Part shown: piece after piece, positions 20,997-33,872 of the stretch
Layout: every line of letters starts with the position of its first letter
Position numbering within the stretch: the first letter of the stretch is position 1
Assembly: GCA_038496675.1 (NCBI GenBank)
Contig: CM076662.1
Coordinates: 18,862,071 to 18,926,070 of the forward strand
DNA length: 64,000 bases
Direction: 5' to 3'
Origin: Rachycentron canadum
Lineage: Eukaryota; Chordata; Actinopteri; Carangiformes; Rachycentridae
Made by a program: the position numbers and the translations under genes
Notes under the pieces: generated by a model
Database searches by the model: none
Seen by the model: only the letters and a program-made list of their open reading frames with translations
What the model was told of the DNA's origin: nothing

Positions 20997-23900
20997 GGTG
21001 GAGATGTGTTCGAGGTTGTGCGGCTCAGGTGACAGGACGTAAATGACCCCTAAAACTAAATCAAAAAGCCACTTTTTTGGTTGGGATTTGTAACCTTGTG
21101 GATTTGCTCACAGACTTTCTATATTAATGCATATTTTACTATGCAAAATCCATCTGGATGGATTTAAAGATGCTTGCTTCTTTTTTAAATACTTGTTTTA
21201 TAATTATCAAAATGTGAAATTGAAGAAAAAAAAAAAAAACAGAATTCACACACGTCAGCATTTTTAAGATACTTCCAAAGCTAGAAATCCAAAAAAAAAA
21301 CAACAAAAAAACAAAAAACAAAAAAAAACCAGCTTAAAAACAGCTTCCTGCAAACAGACACGGTTTGTTTTAGCTTCTCCTGTAGAAATGAGCCTTATTT
21401 CATCTCAGTACTGAAACTGTAAAAGCACAAGATACTCATTATTTCCATTAACATTAAGTGGCTTTTTCTGTTCAGTGGCATTGAAGCACCTCTCAGGTTT
21501 ATGTTTTGATGTCAACACTGGTTTAAAAAAAAAAAAAAATATATATATATATACCTGCCTGACTAGACTGAAGTTTAATTTTCCATGGAAGTTCACCCCA
21601 AAATCAGTTGCTCTTTGTTATGATTCATATTAAAAGCATCGTTAAAATCAACAGCAGGATTCTTTTTGTGAAATTACAGATGTAAAAAGGTGTCATTCTC
21701 ACAAGCATTTTCATTATGGCTCTAATGACCATCGGGGCGACTGCTCTGGTTGTCAGATTGCTTGTCACTTGATTTATTATCTGAGTAAATGTAACTTTTC
21801 CTACCACACGTGGCGACCTGACGTCAGGGTCAATCAGGGTAGAGCACAGAGCCGGTCTTAATGGTCTAATTTTCCTCTGAGTGGGTCCATCATTTAAAAA
21901 AATGAACATCACGCTGTATCGAAGAAGACTTGAAACTAGAGAACTCATCAGGAAATCGTTTACTGAAGTTATAAATCAACAGAGAGGTAGGGTCATTTTC
22001 CTATAGACTTCAACACAATCTGACAACCAATGGAGTCGCCCCCTGATGGTCATTAGGTAGAATGCAGGTTTAAGTCACTTTCCAGCCCCAGAGTCAATAT
22101 GCACTTCTATATAAGGTCTAGTTTCACCAGTACTCTGTGTAGTTTTGTCACTCAGGCAGATGAAGTGGCACCAGAGGGCAGTGTAACTCCTCCAGTGCAG
22201 AGAGGGACAATACTCTGCTGCTGCATGAGCACAAACAGGAACCTCCCACTCCTGTAGTTTCCTATTTTAGTTTCTAGTTACCGCAACAAAAATAAATGAA
22301 TAAATTATAATGTGATGTTTAGTGGTTGCAGAGTCTGAGGCATTAGCTTGTGATACAGGTCCACGTCTTAATTCTTGCATTTCACCTTATTGTCATATTG
22401 AACTATTCTACCTGTTGCTTTCGTCCGATGGTCTTGTTCCTTCCTTCAGTTGCTGTTTTCTCTTGCACGCTCGGCCTCGCTTTGCTACAGAAACCCTGTA
22501 AACCTGACGTGCAGAGGCTGTGGAATCAGTTCGATGAGGGATCGCCGTCTTCCTGCTTCTCCAGACAAAGTGTCACCTTTGTCAGCTGAGTTTACACACA
22601 CACTGTGGACACACTATCCAGACATGTCTAATAGGGAAGTGTTATTGGGCCTTCTTGCTTTTTTTGTGTTTAGGTTGGCATTTTAATCGGATTTCCTCTA
22701 TAAATATTGTCCAGTAATGTATCTAAAGGTCAGGATTGGTTTAGTTTGGAGTTAAAACGTTGTGCAGGTAGTACAGTACAGTATAAACACTGCTCTGGAA
22801 CAGTTTGTCCTTCTGTAGTGGTCTGAGCCGGAGACGCTTATAGACTTGTAGACTAATTGAATGAGCAGCTGTCTCATCTGCCAGATGGAACTTTTTTACT
22901 TGTAGAACATGTAGACGCAATTATTTAAAGATGGCAGAAGAAAAAAAAGTCCCGATTTCGTCCCTCTCAGGGTGTCAGCTTTTTACACATACTTTATTTT
23001 AAATATTTGTGCCAATAAAGATGGAGAGGATTATTGAAGTAGAAATGTGATTAGTAAGAAGTCACCTTTTATTTATACAAGCGCTGCTGTGGTCAGGTTT
23101 GAGCCTCCATGGCACGTGATCCACCAGGTGAGGCACTAGAGCTCCCCATGACAATTTTAATGATTTATCTTAGTATTAGGAGACAGTGTAAGTGCAGACA
23201 GACAAGGTGAGAGACATACAAACAGACCAGTACCTTTTGGTTTTATTGATTTAAGAAACAAAAAGGAGCTGATAATACCAACCCTACATTCAAACCCAAT
23301 AAAGCAAACAAATGACCTTTAGGAGTTTAAAGGCCCGTTTGTGTTTGTTGCCATAAATCTAACCTGCCGAACCAGAGGAGAAACCCATCAATATCAGGTC
23401 AGTATATCTTTACAGAGTAGGATGTAAGGATGCAGCCTCTGGCTCATTGGCTTCCCTCCCTCCACTATAGTATCAGTTCATGTCGTCCAGATGGCAGGAC
23501 GTTTACAAGCCATAGCCATAAACGGTGCCTGAGCGTCATGGAAATTTTTTTTCTTTTTCTTTTTTCAGGACAGGAGGAAGGGAACAAGTGGCACTGGATT
23601 TATTTAGGGTAAGGAAGTGGGAGCAGAGTATAGACTGGAGAGAGTGAGAGAAAAGCAGAAAAGGGGAAATCTGCTGATAAAAATGCTGTAAAAATGTCAA
23701 CTATCACTTCTTTCCCAGGGGAACGGCAGCATGTGCTACCCTGAATAATGTGTTGCATTCCTACGCTGGGAAAATGTCATTTAATGAGCAGGTTGTGCTT
23801 TATTGGCCACACCGTTGGGAAACAGATGTTAGATGTTATAACTTGGATTTCTGGTTATTTTAAAATGCGTTTTTACTTTTGCTGTTGATAAATAGCCAAA

Positions 23901-24617
23901 TATACCAAACATAATGTTTTTCATAGCTGCCAACATCCAGTCAAGCCCAAGCTTTCCGCTACAACGTTGCAGTGTTTTATATCAACACATTGCCCCTTTT
24001 TAAATGAAGAAAAAAGACAATACAACCTGTTTCCAGCTCTGTGGCAGCACTTCAATGCCCATTGTTTTGAGATGTTCAACAATGACGTGACCTGCAAGAT
24101 GAGATCATTTCTCCTCAACTTCAACACATTTCAATTATTATTCATTCACCATGCATTATAACAGTTAGATTTGATCCACCTCAATTTGTTGGTACATATG
24201 GACAAATGTTTAAACAATCAAATTTTTAAAAAGTCATGCAATATGTTATGATTTCAGTGTGGATTCTTCCTTTCAGCCTCATCAAATTCAACTACTGCTG
24301 CCTTCAGAGTGACTTCTGGGTCTGCACCCATTCATCTGAACTCAAACATTCAGCCTTTTGCTCCATCTTGGCCCTCCTCGATCGAAAGTCATCCAACAGT
24401 TAAATAGATGTAGTATTAAGTCCTCACACCAAGGTCGCCCACCGCGCTGAAGCTTTAGCGATGCCCCTCGCTTATATGAAAGCATCTATCGCCCTATTGT
24501 TTGGGACACGTCTAATACATCCCACCAACAAAGAAACAACCAGTGAGCATGTGAGGATCAGACCTTTCCTTTTCAAATGCAGCACACAAAGGCAGCTTTG
24601 CTGTCACGTTGAGTCTT
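20997..24617. other. Intergenic region between ZNF gene 3 and pnp
   Basis: AT-rich with many A-runs (21225-21330), an A13(TA)n tract at 21526-21552 and an inverted-repeat element at 21717-22058. Candidate AATAAA sites for ZNF gene 3 near 22290-22305 and 23016 are not distinctive. No coding exon is supported. Confidence 0.4.
21717..22058. mobile_element. Non-autonomous element or relic with about 40-bp inverted ends
   Basis: The left arm (21724-21761) reads CTAATGACCATCGGGGCGAC then TGGTTGTCAGATT. Its complement recurs at 22018-22058 as AATCTGACAACC, AGTCGCCCC and GATGGTCATTAG, with few mismatches. About 260 bp lie between with no protein-coding capacity. The form suits a MITE-like element; family not recognised. 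Confidence 0.55.
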
Positions 24618-24623
24618 TTTATT
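24618..24623 (-). promoter_or_regulatory. Candidate polyadenylation signal of pnp
   Basis: TTTATT on the + strand is AATAAA on the coding strand, 0.76 kb after the pnp stop. Confidence 0.35.
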
Positions 24624-25378
24624 GTAAAAGCCGAACCAGTTTGTTCAGATATCAGTGAAGTACAAAAGCACAGACAGTTGTAAAGACCCAGTCTGTTAGT
24701 TAACAGTGTTAACACATGGAAAAAGACTTAAGTACACACCATCCCATTCTTCAACCCTGTCACATACACTATCCAAATAAAAACACCACTTAAATACATT
24801 TAAATATCTTATAAAATTGACACCTTTTTTTTTTTTTTTACACTATGTGAAAGTATTATTTTCATCTTCTTTTGGCATGAGGAACACGATGAGTTGGTCC
24901 TCTACATTTTAAAGCTGTATTTGTATGGGTTGTTGATTGATATCAGGGAATGTTAGAGAACTGAGACAATAAATATTCTATATTAAGTTAAAAAGTTATT
25001 AAATTAGAATTTACAATATGATGCTGTTTCACTGAAACACCACAGTTGGCTGAATACGGGACAGCAGGAATTTGTCAGAACTCCTGCACCACAAGTATCA
25101 TAACTGAAAAAGATAAACATAACTAATAGGAGTGTAAAAAAAAAAAACCCAACAGAACATAAAAAACAAATTAGCCAGTTTCCAGGATCTTAAGACTTGG
25201 AGTAACAGTCTGTTGAAACATTTAAAAAAATCAGGTTTTACAAAGAAACTGGTTCTAAGCCCAGGAGTTTGAAACTCTTCAGAGCTCTTGTAACGGTCTA
25301 TCAAAGATTAAAAAACCCTCTCGCTGGGATGCAGAGACAAAGCAGACTTAGGACCAGAACAGCAGGTTCTGTAAGTGC
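24624..25378 (-). other. Probable 3' UTR of pnp
   Basis: Sequence between the pnp stop and the first plausible polyadenylation signal on the minus strand. AT-rich, with a T run at 24827-24839. No other gene is seen. Confidence 0.4.
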
Positions 25379-25602
25379 TCAGAAGGAGTTGTTGTTGTTG
25401 TTGTGCTCCAGACGAGCCACCATGGTGGACACCAGCTTCTCCAGCTGCTGGGACCTGAGCCTGCCCGTCTCCAGCACCTCCTCATGGTTGGCCTTATCCT
25501 GGCTGTCATAATCCATCACCGCCCGGTTGCTGATGAGGGAGAGGGCAAAGCAACGCATGCCGGCGTGGCGGGCAACGATCACCTCGTGGACGGTGCTCAT
25601 CC
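25379..25602 (-). CDS. pnp: pnp exon 6 (C-terminal)
   Basis: Starts after CTCTGCAG on the minus strand and encodes GMSTVHEVIVARHAGMR through the stop TGA. It holds the Asn and His of the nucleoside site. The last codons form a run of five Asn from a GTT/AAC repeat. Confidence 0.92.
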
Positions 25603-28600
25603 CTGCAGAGAAGGCGTAGAGAAGGTGGGGCATCAGACACCAGTGTTTTTCAATACATCATTCAAATGTTAGTTAATATTATTATGACACACAGAGAAAT
25701 GACATAAATGACTGGCAGCTTCTCCTGCTAAGTCATGTTGCAATTGCAATCCATCATTAATATATCTTAAAATTTCCGATGTTACTCTTTCCTCGATCAC
25801 ACTGACGTCATGGCGCCTGTGATTAAATGGGTCTCAACTGTGCATCACAACTCACCAACAGCATCAGCGCCTAGCCTGTGCAGCATGCGGCACTCTGCAA
25901 TGGTTTCGAAGGAGGGACCTCCCACGACGCTGTACACGCCCTCTTTCAGGAAATTGTAGCCAAGCTCTGCCGCCACGTCATGCGCCAGCTGCCGCAGCTC
26001 ACGGTTGTAGGCGTCTGACATGCAGGGGAAGCGAACACCAAACCTGAAGGGAGGAGGACAGTGTTCAGATAACGGTTTTAATCTAGACATCACCACTACG
26101 CAATACTGAAATGCTCCCAAAATGACTAAACTTTAAATGCAATACACAAGGTTTCACAACACTGTACATAAGTGGACGTGCTTGTGGTGATGCAGGCGCG
26201 GGTGACAGTACATGTGAACAATGTGCATGTGATAACTTGTCTGTGTCACAAATGTAATGTCACATGAGGCAAATTTGTGATAAACGGCTTCATCAATAAA
26301 CCGTGGCTTGACTTCAGTTCTCAGTCAAAGTATTTTGAAAGTGCCCTGTAATGCGTCTAAATTGCAGCCTTTGAGAATGAGAAGCCGGTTTTGTCGACAC
26401 TGACATCAGATGCTTCAGAGCTGAAGAAAGCACATACTTTAAATGATGAGATATGTCAGGGGAGGGAGAACAGCTGCACCGTTTGCACAGTGAGTGAGTG
26501 AGAATGAGTGTTTGCTTGAATTCAAATGAAATTACAACTAAAAACGACTTGGCCTGTTTTTAAAATGCCTTGAGACCAAATATTTTATCATTCAAAAATG
26601 ATGTTTCCATTTTTGTGAGTCTGTTTCAGTAAGGAGTGTAACAGCTGTTGGGCTTCTCTACAAAACTAAATTATGCAACTGACAGGAAATACTAGTCATT
26701 TCGAGCATTAAAAGCTAATTTTAATGTAACACTAACCATAAGCCACTTCTAATATCAGAGTATTTGCCCTCATGAAAACAATCATCCATGAATCTATCCC
26801 TCCCCCCCTCCCTCCCTACCTTTCTCCCTCTCCTCCACCCACCTGTCATCGTTGGGTCCAGTCAGGGGGTTGATTCCAGCAAAGCCTGGCAGGTTGATGT
26901 GGTCCTTGATGATCATGACGTCTCCCACTTTGTAGTCCTGGTTGAGGCCTCCGGCTGCGTTGGTCATGAACATCGTCTCCACGCCCATCAGTTTGAAGAC
27001 GCGCATGGGCAGCGTGATCTGGAAAACACAAGGTGACGTGCATTTAATAATTTAGTGGTGAGAAATGTAAGAAACAGTTACACACCTGGTGCATAAACCT
27101 CCCTTTAAACAGGAGATTAAATTAGGCCAGAGGAGAATGGTCCAATGTGTTTCTTTGGAGGGGAATGTGGCTGTTTCCTAATGCGTAGATTGGGTAAACA
27201 ATGGGCAGTTTTATCACTTCACGTTTCAAAATACAACACAGTTAAGTGCATAATATGAAGGGTGAACTGAGGCCGCTGCGTACACTCATGTCGCTGCTGC
27301 GTCCAGACACCAGCTGAATAAATTAACCTATGGTAGACGATCTACATAGAGTTTAAAGGGACTGAGCAACAATGTTCTCTCATTTATTGCTATCAGCACA
27401 GATACTTTTTGTTTATTTGTCCAGGTTTTTAGGGTCTTGTATCTGAAGTTTGTGCAGCTGAGTGTCTCTCCAGAAATAATCTGAAAGCAGCTACGTTACA
27501 AAGCTCCGTTGGCAAATGTCATGGGAACAAAGAAAGTGTTCCACTGAAAACTGTGCGCAGGGACATTTGCACATAATGCAGTGAAAACTGGATATCTCAG
27601 GAAAATTTTCAGCAGCAGGAAAACATTTAATTCATCATTCATTGTACTACGATCAAAGCACAGGATCTCAAAACCTCATCAGATACAATCAAAGACTATT
27701 GTTTATTACCATTGAGATTAAAGGGGGATATATTTATATAGTTTATGTGTACGATAAATAGGGAACTGACGATGTAAAGTATTATTTAAAGCTGTTAAAT
27801 TTTCAGTCAACAGAAGTTATCTCAAGGCGTCTTCCAAATAGAGCAGGTCTAAACCTTTTCTTTATATAATTAATTACAGAGCCTCAACAATTCCCACCAA
27901 GATGAAGCTCATGGCGTCAGTGGTGAGGGAAAACTTTTTTGGAGGCAGGAACCTTGATCAGAACCAGGCAGCCAGGGGAAAGGATCACACGCAGAAACTA
28001 ACCTCAGGTGGGGGTTTTTGTGACGACATGATTATTCTTGTCTGTGCAGACTCAACTCTGCAAATCACGACAAAATGCGTGTGTTCATGTAGTCCAGACT
28101 GTAACTATAGAGGCGGGTGTATGTTTTAAAATCTGCTCACCTTCTGGATGCAGTAGCCCTCATACAGGTGGAACCTGCCCTGCATGCAAACACACGGCTT
28201 CCCCTTTAGCGTTCCAAACACCAGCTGGCCAGCATGACCATGCACTGCAACACACACACATACGCATTGTTAGAAATCCAGTGCAAGTAATTAGAGGTTG
28301 CAAAAACATGCACACAACCCCTGCACACAGAGGTTAACAGCTGTGTTTTCCCAGTTAGCTGCAGGATGTGCATACCTGTGCTCCGGGGGAAGTTGGGAAT
28401 GTCACTGTACTTGAAGACCTGCGGGTCCTTGAGCATCTCAGCCAACCCACCCAGACCTGAGCCGCACACGATACCCACAGTCGGCCGCACTTGTGTGTGG
28501 GACAGCAGCCAATCAGCTGTTGCACGGCACTCCTCATAACTGTCACTGAGAGAGCCAGAAAAGTGAAGATAAGTTATACAAGCAGTTTCAGTATCTGTTA

Positions 28601-30486
28601 TTTTTTAATACACCACAACACCTTATTTTTCTTCATCCCAGAGGTGTGAGACGTGTCAGAGGAATCATTATGGTCTGTTTCATTGTTCAGTTTTTTGATT
28701 GAGTAACAATTTCATCATCCCCCATTAATGCTAAAGTTTTGTCAACATACACTTAAGAAAAGCTGTTTTTAAGATGACGTGACACAAATGCTGTCCTCGT
28801 TTCACCTCTGCATTTAGTCACGACGCATTCAAGAGCCAGGAAATGATGTGGATATCAGATCTGACCAAAGGAAGCCGGCAGGCTCAACAAGAATGAATAT
28901 CTTTTATTGGCTTTGAGCAGTATTTACCTAAACACACACATATGAAAACACAACACACAAGATATCCTGCTGTACGTGTGGAGTTTAAAAGGTTTGACTG
29001 GTTCTTTTGTGCAAACAATGCTTCATGTTCGGGGAATGAAGTGAGGGACTTAAACACAACTTAAATAATAAATAAATACAGTATTTCTCAAACACACACA
29101 CACAAACACAGTTAAAATTACAGTTGACAGTACAAGCACCACAGAAAATATTCAAGTATCACACGGCTTTCCCATCGATCAGTTTCACAGCTTTGACTAC
29201 AAAAGATTAAATGTTCTCTGAAGCATGTGGACACTTCACACACCTTTAAAGCCACTGTAAACACTCGCTATGTCTATTTTTATTCCCTATCCTAAACAGA
29301 TCCTCACACAAGACAGTTTTCTTTTAATATTCTTTTAATTTAAAATGATCTGATATCAGCTCATACTCATTTGGTCAATTTTCCATAAACATGGGACAGA
29401 AACTAAAAAAAACAAACAAAAAAAAAAAGCTCTTAGATTTAGTTTCATTTAAGTGGATCATTTTCCAGCTGAAAAATAAAACATTAGGTGCTTTCTGGTG
29501 GACAGAATGTGACCATTACCAGTCATAACTTCTGGCATTTCTGTGCCATAATTTCTTGTTATTGTTCTTGTCACGTTCACGGTGATAAAGTGTGTTTGAT
29601 CACTGTTTAAAAACAAAAACCCCAAACATCTCAGTTATGAGGATTTCCTACTTTTCTTTCTCTTACTGAACAGTCAACTGGATTAAGGACAATTAGAAAT
29701 AACTGACAATTTATCCACCAAATGATTAATTGAATAACCAAGAATAATGACATTTGTCTGATTAATTGATAATAAAATGATCATTAATTGAAATCCTGGT
29801 TCTGCCTGTTCCTGGTTCTCATACATACAGTTAATTATTAACTGTCCCATCACAGTTTGTTAGTTTCACTTTTTCCTTTGCTCTTATATTTGTCTCATTA
29901 CTATTATTATTTATTATTATTATTATTTAAAGGTGGAATAACATCAAGTATTATCCCCCGTATCTTATTCCCTTTTCAAAGGTGCTACGTGAGCTCTGAC
30001 ACGGACCCCGCGACCACGGAGGTGACTCACGAGGAGATGACACGGGTCTGCCAGATGTGACACCTCTGTTGACACGTGTGATTCCGGCGAAATCCGGAAA
30101 TCGTCTGACTCATAAAAACCGTATATACAGTCACGGTTTGCGCTCACGCAGAGGGGGCGTCTGACTGTGACGTCACGGTGGGCCCGCATGGAAAAACCCG
30201 GGGGGGAGGTTTGGAGAAAACCCTTAGATGTCCCGCCTTTTTTTCCGTGGTGAACGTGTTTTTACTTTTCTACGAAGGAATTTTTTTTTTTTTTTTTTTG
30301 GGGGGGGGGCACGCGCGCAGCTCTCGGCCCCATTATCAGTTCAATTATCGGCCCCGAGCGCGACTGTGTCTCCGAGGATCTAGTTCAAAATGTAGCTACA
30401 TCAAAGCGAGTTTCATCAATGTGGCCCCAGTGTGTAACTTCCCGCCGATAAAGGATGAAAACCGGCGCTGAGTTCAACAACATCAC

Positions 30487-30518
<32 letters not shown>

Positions 30519-30623
30519 CAAACAAAACATATTCTCAAGCACAACCTGACCCCCTCAGTAGTTGTAGTATTTATAGAGAAAATATTAAACTCACCCATTC
30601 ACAACCTCGGACATGGAGAGCAT
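25379..30623 (-). CDS. pnp: Purine nucleoside phosphorylase (six exons, 296 aa)
   Basis: Join on the minus strand: 30595-30623, 28376-28545, 28141-28244, 26843-27018, 25856-26043 and 25379-25602; all boundaries are GT/AG and the sum is 891 nt (human PNP 289 aa). The cytosolic enzyme cleaves inosine and guanosine with phosphate to free base and ribose-1-phosphate in purine salvage. Visible motifs are the phosphate loop CGSGLGG (residues 37-43), GHAG and QGRFHLYEGY, MTNAAGGLN, DHINLPGF, GPSFETIAECR, the base-binding Asn in SLISNRAVMDY, and the ribose-contacting His in KANHEEV. Every catalytic residue I can place is present, so the enzyme should be active. The C-terminus ends in an Asn run. Fish have several pnp paralogues; which one this is cannot be told here. 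Confidence 0.93.
25856..26043 (-). CDS. pnp: pnp exon 5
   Basis: Acceptor CCTTCAG; encodes FGVRFPCMSDAYNREL through GGPSFETIAECRMLHRLGAD, which includes the base-recognising Glu. Phase 2 in, phase 1 out. Confidence 0.92.
26843..27018 (-). CDS. pnp: pnp exon 4
   Basis: Acceptor TTTTCCAG; encodes ITLPMRVFKLMGVETMFMT then NAAGGLN and DHINLPGFAGINPLTGPND. Donor CAG|GTGGGT. Confidence 0.92.
28141..28244 (-). CDS. pnp: pnp exon 3
   Basis: Acceptor GTTGCAG; encodes HGHAGQLVFGTLKGKPCV then MQGRFHLYEGYCIQK. The Arg and His of the phosphate site are here. Donor AAG|GTGAGC. Confidence 0.92.
28376..28545 (-). CDS. pnp: pnp exon 2
   Basis: Acceptor CTCTCTCAG; encodes DSYEECRATADWLLSHTQ through the phosphate loop to YSDIPNFPRST. 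Donor ACAG|GTATGC in phase 1. Confidence 0.92.
30595..30623 (-). CDS. pnp: pnp exon 1 (start)
   Basis: A 29-bp coding segment, MLSMSEVVN plus two bases, ending AATGG|GTGAGT. The internal Met four codons in could also serve as start. It is the only short exon upstream that completes the Gly codon before DSYEEC in phase. Confidence 0.75.
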
Positions 30624-30639
30624 GATGAAACGGGATGCG

Positions 30640-30840
30640 GATGGTTTCAGCAGGTTGTTCGGCGTTAAAATGTGTCCGCGACGAGTCTGAGCGTCGGTTT
30701 CCTGACGGACGGACGGATTTTACGTCCACCCCCCCCCCCCGACCCGCCACATCCCCTCCCGTGCGTCACAGCCGCGGCCTCCGATTGGCGGAGGTGCAGG
30801 CGTGTTCGGGTCCCGAGGAAGCGATGATGCGTTCAGGAAC
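30640..30840 (-). promoter_or_regulatory. pnp promoter region
   Basis: A GC- and CpG-rich block directly upstream of the pnp start on the minus strand. It contains GATTGGC at about 30783-30789, an inverted CCAAT box for this direction, and a CRE-like GTGCGTCAC. The transcription start is not resolved. Confidence 0.45.
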
Positions 30841-33570
30841 TTCTCCCCCACGTAAGTGTCAGGAAGATGCCTGGGCGGAATTTGTTACAATAGAAACACG
30901 AGGCAGCTTTTTTTTTTTTTTTTTTTTTTAAAGGCAGGGTGTCGTTTATAAGCCACAAATGGAGGCTGAAAAAGTGGAGATTTAAGGGATCAGTTTGGGA
31001 AATCATTGTATTAAATGTTTGAATTCAATTTAGCTGAGATACATAATTTATTTTATTTTTGGGGGCGGGGTTGTTTTCAGCTTTGGGCCTAATTAAAAAT
31101 GTTAAATTGTTTGAGTGCCTCATAGGTAGTTAGCTATAGGATCAAATGCTTCTTTCAGAGAGTTTTTCTCAGATCAGTAACTTTGAGCCAAGGGAGGGAT
31201 GATATTTATATTTACATATTTTAACTGTTTTAAAATCTTTATGTCAAAGTCAACAAATAAAATCCAGTAAATGTACATTTTCACTTCTTTTACATTAAGA
31301 GAAAATTTGCGCAGCTTCACAAGAACTAAGTACTAATAGAAATATACAAAATTAAAAAACAATTTATTAAAAAAAAAAAAAAAAACATATCCGTGGAATT
31401 GAAAATAACAAGAAACGTGAAAAACCTATACACTAAAGTATCATTAGTTGGTCTCCTGTTATATTTTGCCAGTCTTATTTGTTTTATATCCATTTTTTCA
31501 CTATGAAGCCTACATGAGCGTTAGCTTTGTGATTTCCGACAGTAGCTGAAGGCAGCAACATAAGCCACCATGCTTTCTACTTCGTCTTGCTGCGTGGTGT
31601 TGATGCAATCACCTCCCACAATAGTTATTGATAGTCAGTTTGACCATCATATCCGGTAATTCACTTAGTTTTTTAAATCAGAATTTCTCCAGGATGAAGT
31701 GTAACTGTTAATTCTAAATAAAATTGAAAAAAAAAGAGATTCCTGGATAACATTTGTTTTTATGAATAATATTTTTTATTTAGTATTGAATTTGTGAGGC
31801 AGAAGTGATAAGACTATCATATGAAGGCGTTAAGGCCATAAGCGGCCGTTCGTTTGTGGCGATTTCATGGAGAACAAAGTTTTATTTAGAAAATTTACCT
31901 CTCAACATGATTTAAGGTTGTATGTGTTGAGATAGTGCTCACAGCAGGGCCAGATGTAGGTTTATACATCTGTTTTTAACCCTGCTGGCAGCTAGAGGTT
32001 ATTGGAGAAGTTCAATTGTTGCTACAGTGCTATTTAGGGGAAATAATTACACTGGCTATTATACAATGTAAATTCAATAGGCTGTAAAATGCAGTTGAAA
32101 GCTCTAAGGGAAAAAAAGATTAAGTGGACTTACTACAAAGTCAAATTACTACCCACTATCACTACTACTGCTACCATTTTTAGGAATAGACCTGCACACT
32201 CATGATGGTTTTTCAGTCCTTGGCTGAAAATGTAATGTTAGCTGGAGAGGAAAGGACACGACTTCATTAAAAGTAAAAGGTTCCTGTCCTGAGCATGAAA
32301 GCACTTCACAACATCTGTGGTCAGCCTCTTCGATAATGAGACGCACTGGGTGTTGTGTTGTCACGTTGGACTGATGTGTGAAACTAGCAGGGAGCTCACA
32401 GCCCGTCAGAGACAGAGAGGCTTCAGTGCTCAGAAGATTTCACATTAGGTTTAGTCTGATCGTGGTGCCAAACAAATACTGATGGATCCTCAGGACATTT
32501 AGTACATTCACAGGAAATTCCATTAAAATATGGCCATTACTGCTCAAGATGGGATTTATGAACTGACTGTGGCGCTTGAGAGAAGGTCAGTAGGTTCATC
32601 AAAATCTGTAGGAATCGATCATCCACACTGAGAAAAAAACAGTCCAACATCCAGACTGACAAACTGTTGTAGTGAACAGAGGCAAAGAGGATGAGCACAC
32701 CTGTTTTTTATGTATATGGCTTAAATTATACATACAGGCATTCATCTGTGTGCATGCTCTTCGGATGCACTTCAAAGTATATTCTACCACAGTGTGTATA
32801 TGTGTGCATGTGTGTTTAGTTTTACATACCTGCTGTGATAGCAGCACAGAGCAGCCAGTGTTCTGGTTACTCAGTGTTATGTAACAGCTGATTTGTATTC
32901 CCACACTTGTCAGGCTCTTTATTCTGCTGCTCTCGCTCCAGACACCAGAGCAGGAATTTTGCATCGCTAATCCAGAGCAAATATAAATGACATTTGCATG
33001 CATCCCCTGTAATATAATTATTCATTTAATTATTACAGCTCGTATTGCACACCGTGGCCTGCAGTGTCCCAGTGGATCTGAAAACATCTGGAACTAAATG
33101 GAATCATTCAAACACTTATTCAGCCTCATGCTTATCTGGTTTTATGTCACCAGCTTTTCTTATTGTCGTCTTTTAATTGTTTACAAGGTTTCTTTTTACA
33201 TTCTTTTCTGCATGGTGTGCAGTTCTTTGTACAATGTTTAATATACCAAATCTCCTCACTATACACATTTTATATTCTTTCCCCAGTCTTTTTCTCACTC
33301 TTTGTGGTGAATGTGTTTCATGGTGTTGTTGGGGGTGTGCATGCATTATATTAGACACAGTGCATATCAAGTTAAATGAACTCAACCTTAGTGTGAAGGA
33401 AGCAAACTGGGTCATCCTTTTGTGTTCTACCACCTTGTAAAACCTATATTTAACATCACGTGACACCTCATCATTTTGGTGAACCCTGATCATGGAGCAT
33501 CACCAGCAGGTTGAAATTTCCATCTTTTACATTAGGATGTACTTCCTCTTTCTGATCATTTAGCCAAGTT

Positions 33571-33660
33571 CAGAACTAATATTTGTAGAACTAATATTTG
33601 TAGAACTAATATTTGTAGAACCAGTATTTGTAGAACCAGTATTTTTAGAACCAGTATTTG
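33571..33660. repeat. 15-bp minisatellite, six copies
   Basis: Unit TAGAACTAATATTTG (first three copies) shifts to TAGAACCAGTATTTG (last three), so two sub-families sit side by side in one array. Confidence 0.85.
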
Positions 33661-33697
33661 TCGTCATTGTTTGTTGTTGTTTTTAAACTAAGTGATC

Positions 33698-33872
33698 AGT
33701 CACCAATTAACCTGAATGTTCATGTCTTTGGACTGTGGGAGGAAGCTGGAGAACCAGGAGGGAACTCACGCAGACACAGGGAGAACATGCAAACCACACA
33801 CAGAAAGGCCATAGACCCAGGTTTCGAACCCAGAACCTTCTTGCTATGAGGCCACGGTGCGAACCACTGCAT
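33698..33872 (+). mobile_element. Fish interspersed element, 3' half
   Basis: Contains CTTTGGACTGTGGGAGGAAG, AGAACATGCAAAC and CAGAACCTTCTTGCTATGAG, blocks found in very many fish genomic copies. The same blocks recur at 49139-49245. It is truncated at its left end and carries no intact gene. Confidence 0.6.

Noticed and set aside
22350..22686. Two overlapping + strand open frames of about 80 codons
   Set aside because: The hydrophobic start suggests a signal peptide, but the rest has no motif and the two frames overlap. No exon junction in phase was found.
32599..33003. 134-codon minus-strand open frame
   Set aside because: Cys/Ser/Thr-rich without domain, signal peptide or splice support; partly CA-rich sequence. 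It looks like chance.
33810..33870. tRNA-like T-arm (GGTTTCGAACCC)
   Set aside because: It lies inside an interspersed element and lacks the rest of a cloverleaf, so I do not call a tRNA gene.
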